NCBI GenBank assembly: GCA_963677625.2
Contig: CAXXSW010000007.1
Coordinates: 496,001-560,000, forward strand
Length of the DNA stretch: 64,000 nt
Source: UBA1351 sp963677625
GTDB taxonomy: Bacteria; Bacillota; Clostridia; Lachnospirales; Vallitaleaceae
Reading direction: 5' to 3'
A program made the position numbers and the translations under genes. Each line of letters starts with the position of its first letter. The first letter of the stretch is position 1. A model generated the notes under the pieces. It saw only the letters and a program-made list of their open reading frames with translations. It was not told where the DNA came from and did no database searches. Of the stretch, positions 55,074 to 63,799 are shown in pieces.

Positions 55074-55550
55074 CTATAAAATCATTTTCTGCTGTTTAAT
55101 ACTAACTAACCCTGAATCTACAGAAACTGTGACCGTTCTGCTGACCTGACCGCCGACGACTTCCTTTTCAGGCTTAATATTATATTGCCTTAGTTTATTT
55201 CTTATATAAGCCACATTCCTAGACCCGACCTGAAAGACATCCTGAGGATTCTGGGCCTCAGCTCCTCCAACAAGATAAACTTGTAGATCCACTGTCTGCT
55301 CTCTGGTTTCCCTATTAAAAAAATTTACTAAGCCTGGAATAATATTCTCTGCAAAATATGCTGGTCTCAATTTACTGTCTTCAGGTCTTCTGTGTTCAGG
55401 CACTTTAGGAAGAACAATATGCGCCATTGCCGTATACTTTGTTTTTGGCGAATGGATAATCAGAGCTACGCATGAACCCAAGGCATGGGTCACAATACAT
55501 TCTTCACGGTTATTTGTTATAACATATTCTCCTATGCCCACAATAAACAT
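55074..55550 (-). CDS. cheD: Chemoreceptor glutamine deamidase CheD
   Basis: About 158 residues. Deamidates receptor glutamines and, in Bacillus-type systems, interacts with CheC. The catalytic set is visible: Thr and Cys in VTHALGSCVALIIHSP and His in MAHIVLP. FIVGIGEYVI is the usual N-terminus. ATG 55550, preceded by AAGGTGG, is preferred. ATG 55571, overlapping the cheB stop, is an alternative; the open frame extends further inside cheB. No cheC is seen in this window. Confidence 0.92.
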   Translation of the reverse strand: MFIVGIGEYVITNNREECIVTHALGSCVALIIHSPKTKYTAMAHIVLPKVPEHRRPEDSKLRPAYFAENIIPGLVNFFNRETREQTVDLQVYLVGGAEAQNPQDVFQVGSRNVAYIRNKLRQYNIKPEKEVVGGQVSRTVTVSVDSGLVSIKQQKMIL

Positions 55551-55567
55551 CCATTCCACCTTCTTTC

Positions 55568-56572
55568 TCATTTCAGAAAACGCATGACTTGGTGTCCCAT
55601 CATTTCTAACGATGCCTGTTTTGTTATACCATTTAATTCGAATGCAGCCTTTGGCATACCATAAACCACACATGACTTTTCATCCTGGCCAATAGTAACA
55701 GCACCCTTTCGCTTCATTAATGCTATCCCTTTGGCCCCATCATATCCCATACCTGTCAATATAATTCCCATAGCCTTGTCACCTGCCGCTTCTGCAACAG
55801 ACTGAAAAAGAACATCAACTGAAGGGCAATGACCACTTACTTTTTCATCTTCAAAAACTCTTAAACGATAGCCACTGTTTTGCTTTCTTACTTGAACATG
55901 ACGATCTCCCGGCGCTAAATAGACATGACCCTTTTCTACGACATCACCACTTGCAGCCTCCTTGACATGAAAATGTGTCTGTTTGTTAAGCCGTTCGGCA
56001 AACATAGTCGAGAAAACCGGTGGTATATGCTGAACAATAACAATCCCTGGCAAATCTTTTGGCAATTGTTTCAGCAAGTTGAAGATAGCTTCAGTTCCAC
56101 CAGTCGATGCCCCAATAGCAATAATATTATGGACCCTTAAAACCTTACTGGCTTCATGGCCTTTTCCTGGTTTATGGTCGACTTTAATACTTGCTTTTGA
56201 TGCAGCCTTGATTTTAGAAATCAAGTCAATAATAAAGTTCTGGACACTTTCAGGTGAATTCGCTTGAGGCTTGGTCACAAAATCAACCGCTCCTGCATCC
56301 ATGGCATCAAATACTCGATTACTAATCGAGCTAACAACAATAACAGGAATTGGATATTGAGGTATAAGCCGTTTTATAAACTCTATTCCATCCATCTTAG
56401 GCATTTCAATATCACAAGTCACTACATCCGGTTGAAACTCCAGAATCTTATCTCTAGCATCAAAAGCATCAACAGCAGTTGCTACCACTTTAATGTCCTT
56501 ATCCACTTGTATCCCTTTTGTCAGTATCTGTCTAAAAACGACACTGTCATCAACAATCAATACCCGAATCAT
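55568..56572 (-). CDS. cheB: Chemotaxis methylesterase/deamidase CheB
   Basis: A 334-residue response regulator and receptor demethylase. The receiver (about 1-120) has VDDS and DVVTCDIEMPKMDGIEF. A charged linker leads to the esterase domain (about 150-334). There the catalytic Ser is in AIGASTGGTEAI, His in VQHIPPVF and Asp in LTGMGYDGAKG. It lies 9 bp after cheR and just before cheD, so adaptation enzymes are encoded together. Confidence 0.96.
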   Translation of the reverse strand: MIRVLIVDDSVVFRQILTKGIQVDKDIKVVATAVDAFDARDKILEFQPDVVTCDIEMPKMDGIEFIKRLIPQYPIPVIVVSSISNRVFDAMDAGAVDFVTKPQANSPESVQNFIIDLISKIKAASKASIKVDHKPGKGHEASKVLRVHNIIAIGASTGGTEAIFNLLKQLPKDLPGIVIVQHIPPVFSTMFAERLNKQTHFHVKEAASGDVVEKGHVYLAPGDRHVQVRKQNSGYRLRVFEDEKVSGHCPSVDVLFQSVAEAAGDKAMGIILTGMGYDGAKGIALMKRKGAVTIGQDEKSCVVYGMPKAAFELNGITKQASLEMMGHQVMRFLK

Positions 56573-56581
56573 AAGCTTCTC

Positions 56582-57397
56582 CTAGATTTTTCGATAAACA
56601 GCAGGTTGTATATATTCAAAGTTACTTTTGTCCCTATTTATAGTTTCTGAGTGTCCGATAAAAAAATATCCTCCATATTCAAGAGCATTATACATTTTTT
56701 GGATCAGAGCTTCCTTAGTAGGGTTGTCAAAATAAATCATAACATTTCTCAGAAATATAACATGAAACTTTTTCTTAAATGGAAAGACCGGTTCCAAAAG
56801 GTTAAACCTACGATAGATAACTTGATTTCTTATCCTTTCCTTTACTTGATAATTTTCTTTATCATATAGATCAAAGTATTGTTGAATCCATATCTTAGGT
56901 AAGGAATTGACCTTATCCTTGGAATATATCCCTTTCCTCGCTTTATCAAGAACGATAGTAGATAAATCAGTTGCTAGGAGTTTCTTATCCCAAAACATAG
57001 CCTTATTGCCAAAAAACTCCTCCATCAACAAGGCAAGTGTATAAGGTTCCTCTCCTGAAGAAGATGCAGCACACCATACACGAAGATCCCTATGTGTCAT
57101 CGAATGCTCCAAATAAGGTAGAACGACTCTTGAAAAAAAATTAAAATGTTCTGGTTCCCTCATAAAATAAGTATGGTTGGTTGTCACTTTATCAATAAGG
57201 ATACTTATCTCACTACCATCATTATTCCTTTGAAGATAATCATAGTAGCTAGTAAAATCAGTAAAACCACGCTCAGTCAAAATCATATTAAGTCGACCTA
57301 CCAGCATTGTTTTTTTCTCATCTTTTAAGTGGATACCACTATGTTTCTTTATATAGTTTGAAAGTTTACTAAACTCTTCATTAGTTATGTGTATCAT
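56582..57397 (-). CDS. cheR: Chemotaxis receptor methyltransferase CheR
   Basis: A 271-residue SAM-dependent glutamate methyltransferase. The N-terminal helical domain (about 1-75) precedes the catalytic domain with VWCAASSSGEEPYTLALLM (SAM loop), ATDLSTIVLDKARKGIY and the late VIFLRNVMIYFDNPTKEALI. The beta-subdomain insertion, which binds receptor pentapeptides, is plausible at about 170-195. It lies 54 bp after the MCP gene, whose product ends in a candidate docking motif. Confidence 0.96.
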   Translation of the reverse strand: MIHITNEEFSKLSNYIKKHSGIHLKDEKKTMLVGRLNMILTERGFTDFTSYYDYLQRNNDGSEISILIDKVTTNHTYFMREPEHFNFFSRVVLPYLEHSMTHRDLRVWCAASSSGEEPYTLALLMEEFFGNKAMFWDKKLLATDLSTIVLDKARKGIYSKDKVNSLPKIWIQQYFDLYDKENYQVKERIRNQVIYRRFNLLEPVFPFKKKFHVIFLRNVMIYFDNPTKEALIQKMYNALEYGGYFFIGHSETINRDKSNFEYIQPAVYRKI

Positions 57398-57451
57398 CAG
57401 CTCACCTATTATTAAGTCTGGGTAAGTAAAACTTACCCTATCGTTTTATCA

Positions 57452-59503
57452 TTAATATTTCTCAAAGTCAGAATCACTTAGGGAAATAGAGGTTGATTTT
57501 GATGCATTTGTATCACTGTGTTTCATTTGTTCCAATGCCATCAGAACTCGAGGATCCACTTGATCATATTCATTATCATTACCTCTTCCCCTTTTATAGG
57601 AATCTTTTAATCTAAAATTAGCTACTTGGGCTTTTAATAGCTCCGCCTGACCAGATAATTCCTCACTGGCTGCCGCTGTTTCTTCTGCCGTTGCACTGGT
57701 TGTCTGAACCACATCAGAAATCTGGTTAATCCCCTGATTGACTTGTTCCACACCAAGCGCTTGTTCATGGGATGCAAGAGCAATATCTCCAACAATTTCA
57801 GCTGCATTAGAAACACCTTCCATAATCTTATTAAGTGCAACTGCAGTTTCATTGGCGATTTTAGTTCCACCTTCCACTTTATTTATGGACCCTTCAATCA
57901 TGGCCGTTGTCTCATTAGCAGCATTAGCAGACCTAGCTGCTAGATTTCTTACTTCCTCAGCTACAACTGCGAATCCTTTACCATGTTGACCTGCTCTTGC
58001 CGCTTCAACAGCAGCATTTAGTGCAAGAATATTGGTTTGGAAAGCAATATCATCAATAACTTTTATAATCTGGGAAATATTTTTAGAAGATTCATTAATA
58101 CCTGACATAGCATCCAACATACTCGACATTTCCCTATTACCATGTTCTGCATAGCTTTGTGCTTCTGTTGCCATTATTTTTGCTTTTTCAGCATTTTCAG
58201 CATTAGCTTTCGTTTGGGCTGAAATCTCTTGAATACTAGCCGTTAACTCTTCAATAGAGCTAGCCTGTTCTGTTGCCCCTCGTGAAAGAGACATGGAGGA
58301 CGATGAAACCTGTCCAGACCCAGCAGCCACTTGTTCCGAAGCAGCATTGATATTAGTCATAACCGAATTAATATTATCTGTCATCTGCAAGAAGGCTTTA
58401 GATAGCTGCCCAACTTCATCTGTATTCTTCGTATCAATGGTCACATCCAGATTTCCATTAGCAATTTCGCCTGCTAGGCCAACCATTTTTTTAATTGGTC
58501 GTGTAATCATTGTAGACATGAGAACGCCAAATGCAATTGCCAGTATCACGCCAACTACGGATATAATCAATATAAGGCTTGCGGCCCGTGTTACTGAATC
58601 TTTAGCTTCTTCTACTACACTTGCAACCATTTCGCTAAATTTAGCCAATAATGCATTGTGGTTGGCTTCGTTAATCGTCAATCCCTGATTCACCATTTCT
58701 AAAAAGAGATCATCAGATTCTTTTGCAATTTCATCCATATCCACCAAGACTGCTAGTACCTCATCCATTGCTACATTAGTCTGATTATCAAAGATATCAT
58801 AGATTTTTTCTAATTTTTCTTCATCATCAGAGGCAATTAGTTGATTAATATCTCGACCTGTTTGATGAACCAATAGATGGTTGCTTTTAATGTCTTCCAT
58901 ATATGTGTTAAGTGTCTCGTTCCTGGATGTATATGAGTCTAGCCAAAGTCCCAATGCGCATTTACTTCCATCTAGTTGTCCTGAAAACTGCTCGTCATTC
59001 CGAACATCTTGAGACAGGGTGTAAATCCAACTAAGATGGTCTCTTTGCTTTAATCCAATCTGATACCTGACTTCACCTGGATCATCAATACCCTTATCTG
59101 TTATTTCCTTGGAAATATCAATAAACTTTTCCTGGCCGATTCTCCATGTTGCCAAAAGACTCACAATATCACCCCAAAGCTTCTTTTCCTCTTCATTTTT
59201 TTCAAATCCATCATATTCAAGAACAGATGCATCTAGATCCAACCATATACTATCAAGCTCATCATAGATTTCAATTTTTTCTTGATAAGTAAGCTTTGGT
59301 GACAAAAGAATATTAGAAATATCGGATATCTCATATATCTGACCTTTCAATGTATGGATAACATCTACACTTGGAAGACTTTTGTTTCCAAGATCATCCA
59401 TATTCACAAAACCAATTGCCCCAATAACCCCTGCTATTATAGCGACTATGATAAAAGACGTAATCAATTTTGTTGCAATCCTCAGATTCAAAATCCACTT
59501 CAT
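57452..59503 (-). CDS. Methyl-accepting chemotaxis protein with CZB-like zinc-binding sensor
   Basis: A 683-residue chemoreceptor. TM1 is at about 12-33, the exterior sensor at 34-305, TM2 at about 306-332, then HAMP. The signalling tip is IAFQTNILALNAAVEAARAGQHGKGFAVVAEEVRNLAARS. Within the sensor, H156, C182 (KCALGLW), H209 and H213 follow the 3His/1Cys order of the chemoreceptor zinc-binding (CZB) domain. After the methylation helices a flexible ~40-residue tail ends in DFEKY, matching the x-[FW]-x-x-[FY] CheR/CheB docking pentapeptide. It lies between cheA and cheR and is probably the main receptor of this pathway. Confidence 0.93.
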   Translation of the reverse strand: MKWILNLRIATKLITSFIIVAIIAGVIGAIGFVNMDDLGNKSLPSVDVIHTLKGQIYEISDISNILLSPKLTYQEKIEIYDELDSIWLDLDASVLEYDGFEKNEEEKKLWGDIVSLLATWRIGQEKFIDISKEITDKGIDDPGEVRYQIGLKQRDHLSWIYTLSQDVRNDEQFSGQLDGSKCALGLWLDSYTSRNETLNTYMEDIKSNHLLVHQTGRDINQLIASDDEEKLEKIYDIFDNQTNVAMDEVLAVLVDMDEIAKESDDLFLEMVNQGLTINEANHNALLAKFSEMVASVVEEAKDSVTRAASLILIISVVGVILAIAFGVLMSTMITRPIKKMVGLAGEIANGNLDVTIDTKNTDEVGQLSKAFLQMTDNINSVMTNINAASEQVAAGSGQVSSSSMSLSRGATEQASSIEELTASIQEISAQTKANAENAEKAKIMATEAQSYAEHGNREMSSMLDAMSGINESSKNISQIIKVIDDIAFQTNILALNAAVEAARAGQHGKGFAVVAEEVRNLAARSANAANETTAMIEGSINKVEGGTKIANETAVALNKIMEGVSNAAEIVGDIALASHEQALGVEQVNQGINQISDVVQTTSATAEETAAASEELSGQAELLKAQVANFRLKDSYKRGRGNDNEYDQVDPRVLMALEQMKHSDTNASKSTSISLSDSDFEKY

Positions 59504-59523
59504 ATCGCTTCCTCCAACTCAGA

Positions 59524-61608
59524 CTAGCCAGCCTGAAGATTCTCTACTACTGTTGCCATATCGAGCTGACCAACGTCTAATATCAGGCTAATACTTCCAT
59601 CCCCAAGCAAGGTACAGCCGCCAAGACCTCGTATTCTCTTGTATTTTTTTATGTATTCCGGAAGAGATTTAACAACTACTTGCTGTTGTCCCAATAACTC
59701 ATCAGCAAAGATACAACAGCCCTTTTCATTTTCCTCAACCATAATCAAGATACCATCATTTACTTTAGTCACTTCCGTTTCAACCTCATAAAAATCATGT
59801 AATCGAAGAACCGGATAACACAGACCTCGAACCATAATCATTTCATTTCCGTCAGTATCTTCAAAAATTTCTTCATTCTTGGGTCTGAAGGACTCCTTGA
59901 TGGACATAATAGGTATGGTAAACCTTGTCTCGCCAACTTTTAGGTTCATACCTTCAATAATGGCCAAAGTAAGGGGTATTTTAAGGATAATTGTAGTCCC
60001 TTTTCCTAGTTCTGACTCAACCAAAACTGATCCACCTACGCTTTGTAGGTTCTGGGCTACCACATCCATGCCCACACCTCGTCCTGAAAACTCAGTCACT
60101 GTTTCCTTTGTCGAGAAACCAGGGTGTAAGATTAAATTATATAGTTCACGATCTGACATGTTTTCCATAGCTTCTTGAACCAGACCATTCATTACCGCCT
60201 TGTCATAAAGCTTCTGTTTATCAAGCCCTTTTCCGTCATCCTTAATGATGATCAAAACATCACTACCAGAATTTTTTGCTTCTAGTACAATCGTTCCCTT
60301 TGATTCCTTGCCTGCTGCAAGTCTGTCTTCTTTGCCCTCAATACCGTGATCCAGAGAATTACGGATAATATGCATAAGAGGATCAGCAATCTTCTCGATG
60401 ATATTTTTATCCACTTCTGTTTCTTCACCATATACAAGCAAGTCTACATCTTTTTCCAGCTTTTTAGTCATATCCCTAACAATACGATGCATTTTCATAA
60501 AGGTTGTTGATAGTGGAACCATTCTTATAGCCATAACCATATCTTGAAGTTCAGAACTAATCTTATGAAGTTGCCTTGAAGCCTTATCAAAGCTTTCAAT
60601 TTCAAGGTTGGTCACTTCCGGGTTCTGGGAAACCATAGCTTCAGCAATAACCAGCTCACCAACCATATCCATTAATTTATCAAGCTTATCTACATTAACA
60701 CTTATGATACTCTGTTTAGATGATAAAGATACTTCTACCTTCTTCACCTTTTTCTCAACGAATTTTTTGGATGTTTCAGGAACCTTAACATCCTCTGGAA
60801 TTTCCTCACCTTGAACAGACTTAGCCAAATTTTCATATGCTTCCCGGTCTATAGACTCAAAAGTCATTTCATCAAGAAAAATAGTACCTTCTAGATACTT
60901 CTTAATCTTTTCTTCTTCTGTCTTAGTCTTAAGAACAATTTGAAAACCATTTTTTTTGATTTCATCTGCACTTTCATCATTTTCTATGATATCACTAGGT
61001 ATATAGAAGACTTCATTTACCAAGTCAACAATATTATGGACTACCGTATATGCCCTAATGTTTTCCATCTCTGAGTCTTTCTTAAACCTTAAAACACTTT
61101 TATAATACCTAGCTTCATCTACCTTCTGACTAGGACTAATGTAGTACTTCTGTTTCGTATCTGTCTTCTTATTTTTCTTATCTGTCTTAATTCCATTATT
61201 GGTTTTCATTTCATTCAGATAAACTTCCACCTTGGCCAACAGTTCTTCACTATCGCCATCTGGCTCTTCACCTTCTCTGATTTTCATCAATTCTATCTTA
61301 TAATAGTCAATACTTTCTAGAATGATATCAACCAGAAGGGTAAAATCATACTCAATGTTATCCTGTTCACGGATGACGAAAAAAACATCTTCCATGCGAT
61401 GAGCCAAAGTACTCATCCCATTGTACATCATCATGGCAGATGAACCTTTAATAGTATGCATAAATCGAAAAATCTCATTAATGGATTCTTCCGTAAAAGT
61501 GTTGAATTTTTCACTTTCAATCATCAATTGCTCCAATGTCTCAACAATCTGTGAAGTTTCATAGACATAGGCTTCAATCATGGGTTGATCAATATATGAA
61601 TTGCCCAT
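59524..61608 (-). CDS. cheA: Chemotaxis histidine kinase CheA
   Basis: A 694-residue five-domain kinase. P1/HPt is at about 5-110, with H51 in FMHTIKGSSAMM. A P2-like domain (about 155-260) precedes P3 dimerisation (about 300-360; VNVDKLDKLMDMVGELVIAEA). P4 ATPase motifs are HIIRNSLDHGIE, IIKDDGKGLD and FSGRGVGMDVV. P5 is a CheW-like domain (about 555-694; GMNLKVGETRFTIPIMSIKESF). ATG 61608 follows GGAGTGAG. It is one of the few cheA clusters with no adjacent cheW; P5 alone cannot replace it, so CheW must be encoded elsewhere. Confidence 0.96.
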   Translation of the reverse strand: MGNSYIDQPMIEAYVYETSQIVETLEQLMIESEKFNTFTEESINEIFRFMHTIKGSSAMMMYNGMSTLAHRMEDVFFVIREQDNIEYDFTLLVDIILESIDYYKIELMKIREGEEPDGDSEELLAKVEVYLNEMKTNNGIKTDKKNKKTDTKQKYYISPSQKVDEARYYKSVLRFKKDSEMENIRAYTVVHNIVDLVNEVFYIPSDIIENDESADEIKKNGFQIVLKTKTEEEKIKKYLEGTIFLDEMTFESIDREAYENLAKSVQGEEIPEDVKVPETSKKFVEKKVKKVEVSLSSKQSIISVNVDKLDKLMDMVGELVIAEAMVSQNPEVTNLEIESFDKASRQLHKISSELQDMVMAIRMVPLSTTFMKMHRIVRDMTKKLEKDVDLLVYGEETEVDKNIIEKIADPLMHIIRNSLDHGIEGKEDRLAAGKESKGTIVLEAKNSGSDVLIIIKDDGKGLDKQKLYDKAVMNGLVQEAMENMSDRELYNLILHPGFSTKETVTEFSGRGVGMDVVAQNLQSVGGSVLVESELGKGTTIILKIPLTLAIIEGMNLKVGETRFTIPIMSIKESFRPKNEEIFEDTDGNEMIMVRGLCYPVLRLHDFYEVETEVTKVNDGILIMVEENEKGCCIFADELLGQQQVVVKSLPEYIKKYKRIRGLGGCTLLGDGSISLILDVGQLDMATVVENLQAG

Positions 61609-61623
61609 CAACTCACTCCTTCC

Positions 61624-61983
61624 TTATTTTGTTAAGCCGTCCAAAACCTCCACGAGCTTATCCTTTTGGAATGGTTTAACTATAAATGAGGATGCTCCGG
61701 AAAGCACTGCTTCACGAATTAAATTCTCCTGACCCATAGCAGACACCATAACAACTTTTGCATTAGGATCTATCTTTTTTATTTCTTTAAGTGCTTCAAT
61801 CCCATTCATATCTGGCATCGTTATATCCATGGTTACAATGTCCGGATTAGCTAATGGAAATTTTTCCACTGCTTCCAGCCCATTTCCTGCTTCTGCAACA
61901 ATTTCATAATCACAGGACTCCAACATTTTCTTTATACTGACACGCATGAATGACGCATCATCTACTATCATTAATTTTGCCAT
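61624..61983 (-). CDS. cheY: Chemotaxis response regulator CheY
   Basis: A 119-residue receiver. Acidic pair in MIVDDASFMR, phosphoacceptor in DIVTMDITMPDMNG (about residue 54), Ser in VMVSAMGQ and Lys in FIVKPFQKDKL. The sequence is of the Bacillus/Thermotoga CheY type. It is first in the chemotaxis operon, 15 bp before cheA, with GGAGG before the ATG. The output could be the flagellar motor or another target; no motor genes are in view. Confidence 0.94.
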   Translation of the reverse strand: MAKLMIVDDASFMRVSIKKMLESCDYEIVAEAGNGLEAVEKFPLANPDIVTMDITMPDMNGIEALKEIKKIDPNAKVVMVSAMGQENLIREAVLSGASSFIVKPFQKDKLVEVLDGLTK

Positions 61984-62032
61984 CTAAACCTCCTTCATTG
62001 TTAGTGAATGCTAACTAACTAAATTTTAGCAC

Positions 62033-62062
62033 AAAAAAAGGAAAATGCAAAGTGCATTTCCT
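62033..62062 (-). terminator. Terminator between the PAS kinase gene and cheY
   Basis: On the minus strand, GGAAATGCA/TGCATTTTCC forms a short-loop stem, followed by TTTTTTT (62033-62039). It should end the upstream kinase transcript and make cheY the start of its own unit. Confidence 0.8.
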
Positions 62063-62132
62063 TATATTCACAGCAACTTAAAAAATGTTCAAACTCTGTT
62101 CACAGATAAGTCCTAATCAGCTAAATAAGAAA

Positions 62133-63719
62133 TCAGAATTTATAAACTGGCAACTCAATAATAAAAGTCGTATGGTCATCAACCACCGATTCAAACAGAA
62201 GATCTCCCCCACAAGAATTAAGTATTTGCTTACAAAGAGGTAAGCTTAACTTATCATCATCCCTGTATATGTGGATAAAATCATGATGGTAAAACTCATT
62301 AAAAATGTAGTCACGTTTTTCAGGTGGTATACCTGAACCATAATCCGTAACTGCTATCCTAAAATAATCCAGCTGTCTTTCTTCATTTCTAAAACAACCT
62401 ATGGTTATCGAAACTTTTTTATTTAGAGTATGTTTAGCCGCATTACCCAAGACTTCATGAAGGACTGACTCCAAAACTGTTTTCTCAACCACCAGCATAC
62501 TATCATTACATTGAATTTCCGTTATCCGAACCCTAACATGCTTATACTGACTAATTACATCATCAACAACTTTCATGATATCCACCTTAGTCAACTCAAA
62601 CTTACGTCCCTGAATTTCAACATATTTAGAAATCTGATTGAGTATATTCCTTGAATTCAGCATTTCTTCTTTCATGGCCTTAAAAAGCTCCGCATTCTCA
62701 AGGTCAAGACTATCTTCATCAATCAATTGAGCCATACCCATCATTCCGTTTAGCGGAGTTCTTAAGCGATGATTAACATCCTTAAGAAATTGATTCTTCA
62801 GTTCCATGGCATTTTTTGCACGTTTGATAGCATACTTCAAGTTCCTTTCTGATTCTATTCTTTCTGTAATATCTGTAAATAAGGTGGCAAATTTCTTGTT
62901 ACCAATTGGATAAGCTGAAACTTCAAAGTACTTGTCCAAGGCTGAAGAATAATTCTCGAAATATCTATTAACACCTTCAAGTGCCACCTCACCATAAATT
63001 TCAATCCAATATTTTTCTGTTTGAGGCATAATATCCAGAACACGTTTACCGACAATCTCTGATGCCGCAAAACCTGTCATACGTTCAAACGCATTATTAA
63101 CTCCTAGAAATTCATAGTCGACTGCCCTACCTTCTTCATCAGTAATGATTTTATGAAGAGCGAATCCTTCTTTAGCGTTATTTATAAGTAAGGAATTGGC
63201 ATTTTCTGCAAATTTATAACGTTTAAATATGGAGAAATCGTAGATACTCTTAATGTAGGCTAATCCTAAGACTAAAGAAGCAATAAAAATAAGTAGTAAT
63301 TTATCTGAAAATTCATAATCACAAGCCATGAGAACGGGGTAAGTTAATGTTACATAAGCTACAATAAAAATTCTGATCATCCGGATATTTAGAATAGAAT
63401 AGACTGTTGCTACTAAGAGCATAATATGAAAGAAAACAAAGGCCCTCTGGTCAAAAAGATAGGCATAATTAGTTGTTACTATAGCAATACACCACAAAGA
63501 AATATAGAGCATAGTTTCATAAGCTTTATCCAACTTCTGAAAAAAGCCTAATACAAATACGATAATAAGCGTGACTGCAACTCCCACACCAATCCATCGA
63601 AGACCTAAATAGTCACTGTCAGTCTTCGCATAAAAGATTAGCATCAGCACGTTGAACATCAGGCCATAGACAATATTAATAGTCCGAAGTACAGCCTGTC
63701 TTTGTTTCCAGTAATCCAT
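62133..63719 (-). CDS. Membrane PAS histidine kinase with divergent ATPase box
   Basis: A 528-residue kinase with about six N-terminal transmembrane helices (about 10-170) resembling a multi-pass sensor, then a PAS domain (about 180-290, NAKEGFALHKIITDEEGRAVDYEFLGVNNAFERMTG). HisKA has the His in KDVNHRLRTPLNGMMGM. The ATPase keeps an N box (LGNAAKHT) and G1 (DYGSGIPP). The usual GTGLGL box is replaced by DDDKLSLPLCKQI, so activity may be weak or altered. It has no receiver of its own. A truncated receiver gene lies 72 bp upstream. Confidence 0.85.
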   Translation of the reverse strand: MDYWKQRQAVLRTINIVYGLMFNVLMLIFYAKTDSDYLGLRWIGVGVAVTLIIVFVLGFFQKLDKAYETMLYISLWCIAIVTTNYAYLFDQRAFVFFHIMLLVATVYSILNIRMIRIFIVAYVTLTYPVLMACDYEFSDKLLLIFIASLVLGLAYIKSIYDFSIFKRYKFAENANSLLINNAKEGFALHKIITDEEGRAVDYEFLGVNNAFERMTGFAASEIVGKRVLDIMPQTEKYWIEIYGEVALEGVNRYFENYSSALDKYFEVSAYPIGNKKFATLFTDITERIESERNLKYAIKRAKNAMELKNQFLKDVNHRLRTPLNGMMGMAQLIDEDSLDLENAELFKAMKEEMLNSRNILNQISKYVEIQGRKFELTKVDIMKVVDDVISQYKHVRVRITEIQCNDSMLVVEKTVLESVLHEVLGNAAKHTLNKKVSITIGCFRNEERQLDYFRIAVTDYGSGIPPEKRDYIFNEFYHHDFIHIYRDDDKLSLPLCKQILNSCGGDLLFESVVDDHTTFIIELPVYKF

Positions 63720-63725
63720 CTGCTA

Positions 63726-63799
63726 CTCCTTATTCGACCCCTTAAATAATTTGACCCTTAAATTATTCGACCCCATAAATCATCGGACAACTTAAATAA
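63726..63799. repeat. Short degenerate direct repeats
   Basis: Four imperfect units of about 16-18 bp (TTCGACCCCTTAAATAAT, TTGACCCTTAAATTA, TTCGACCCCATAAATCA, TCGGACAACTTAAATAA) fill the gap between the receiver and kinase genes. The last unit runs into the end of the receiver reading frame. They may be slippage products or a binding-site array. Confidence 0.5.

Noticed and set aside
55550..55673. Longer N-terminal extension of CheD
   Set aside because: The extension is antonymous to CheD families and lies wholly within the cheB coding sequence; RBS-supported ATGs occur at the expected place.
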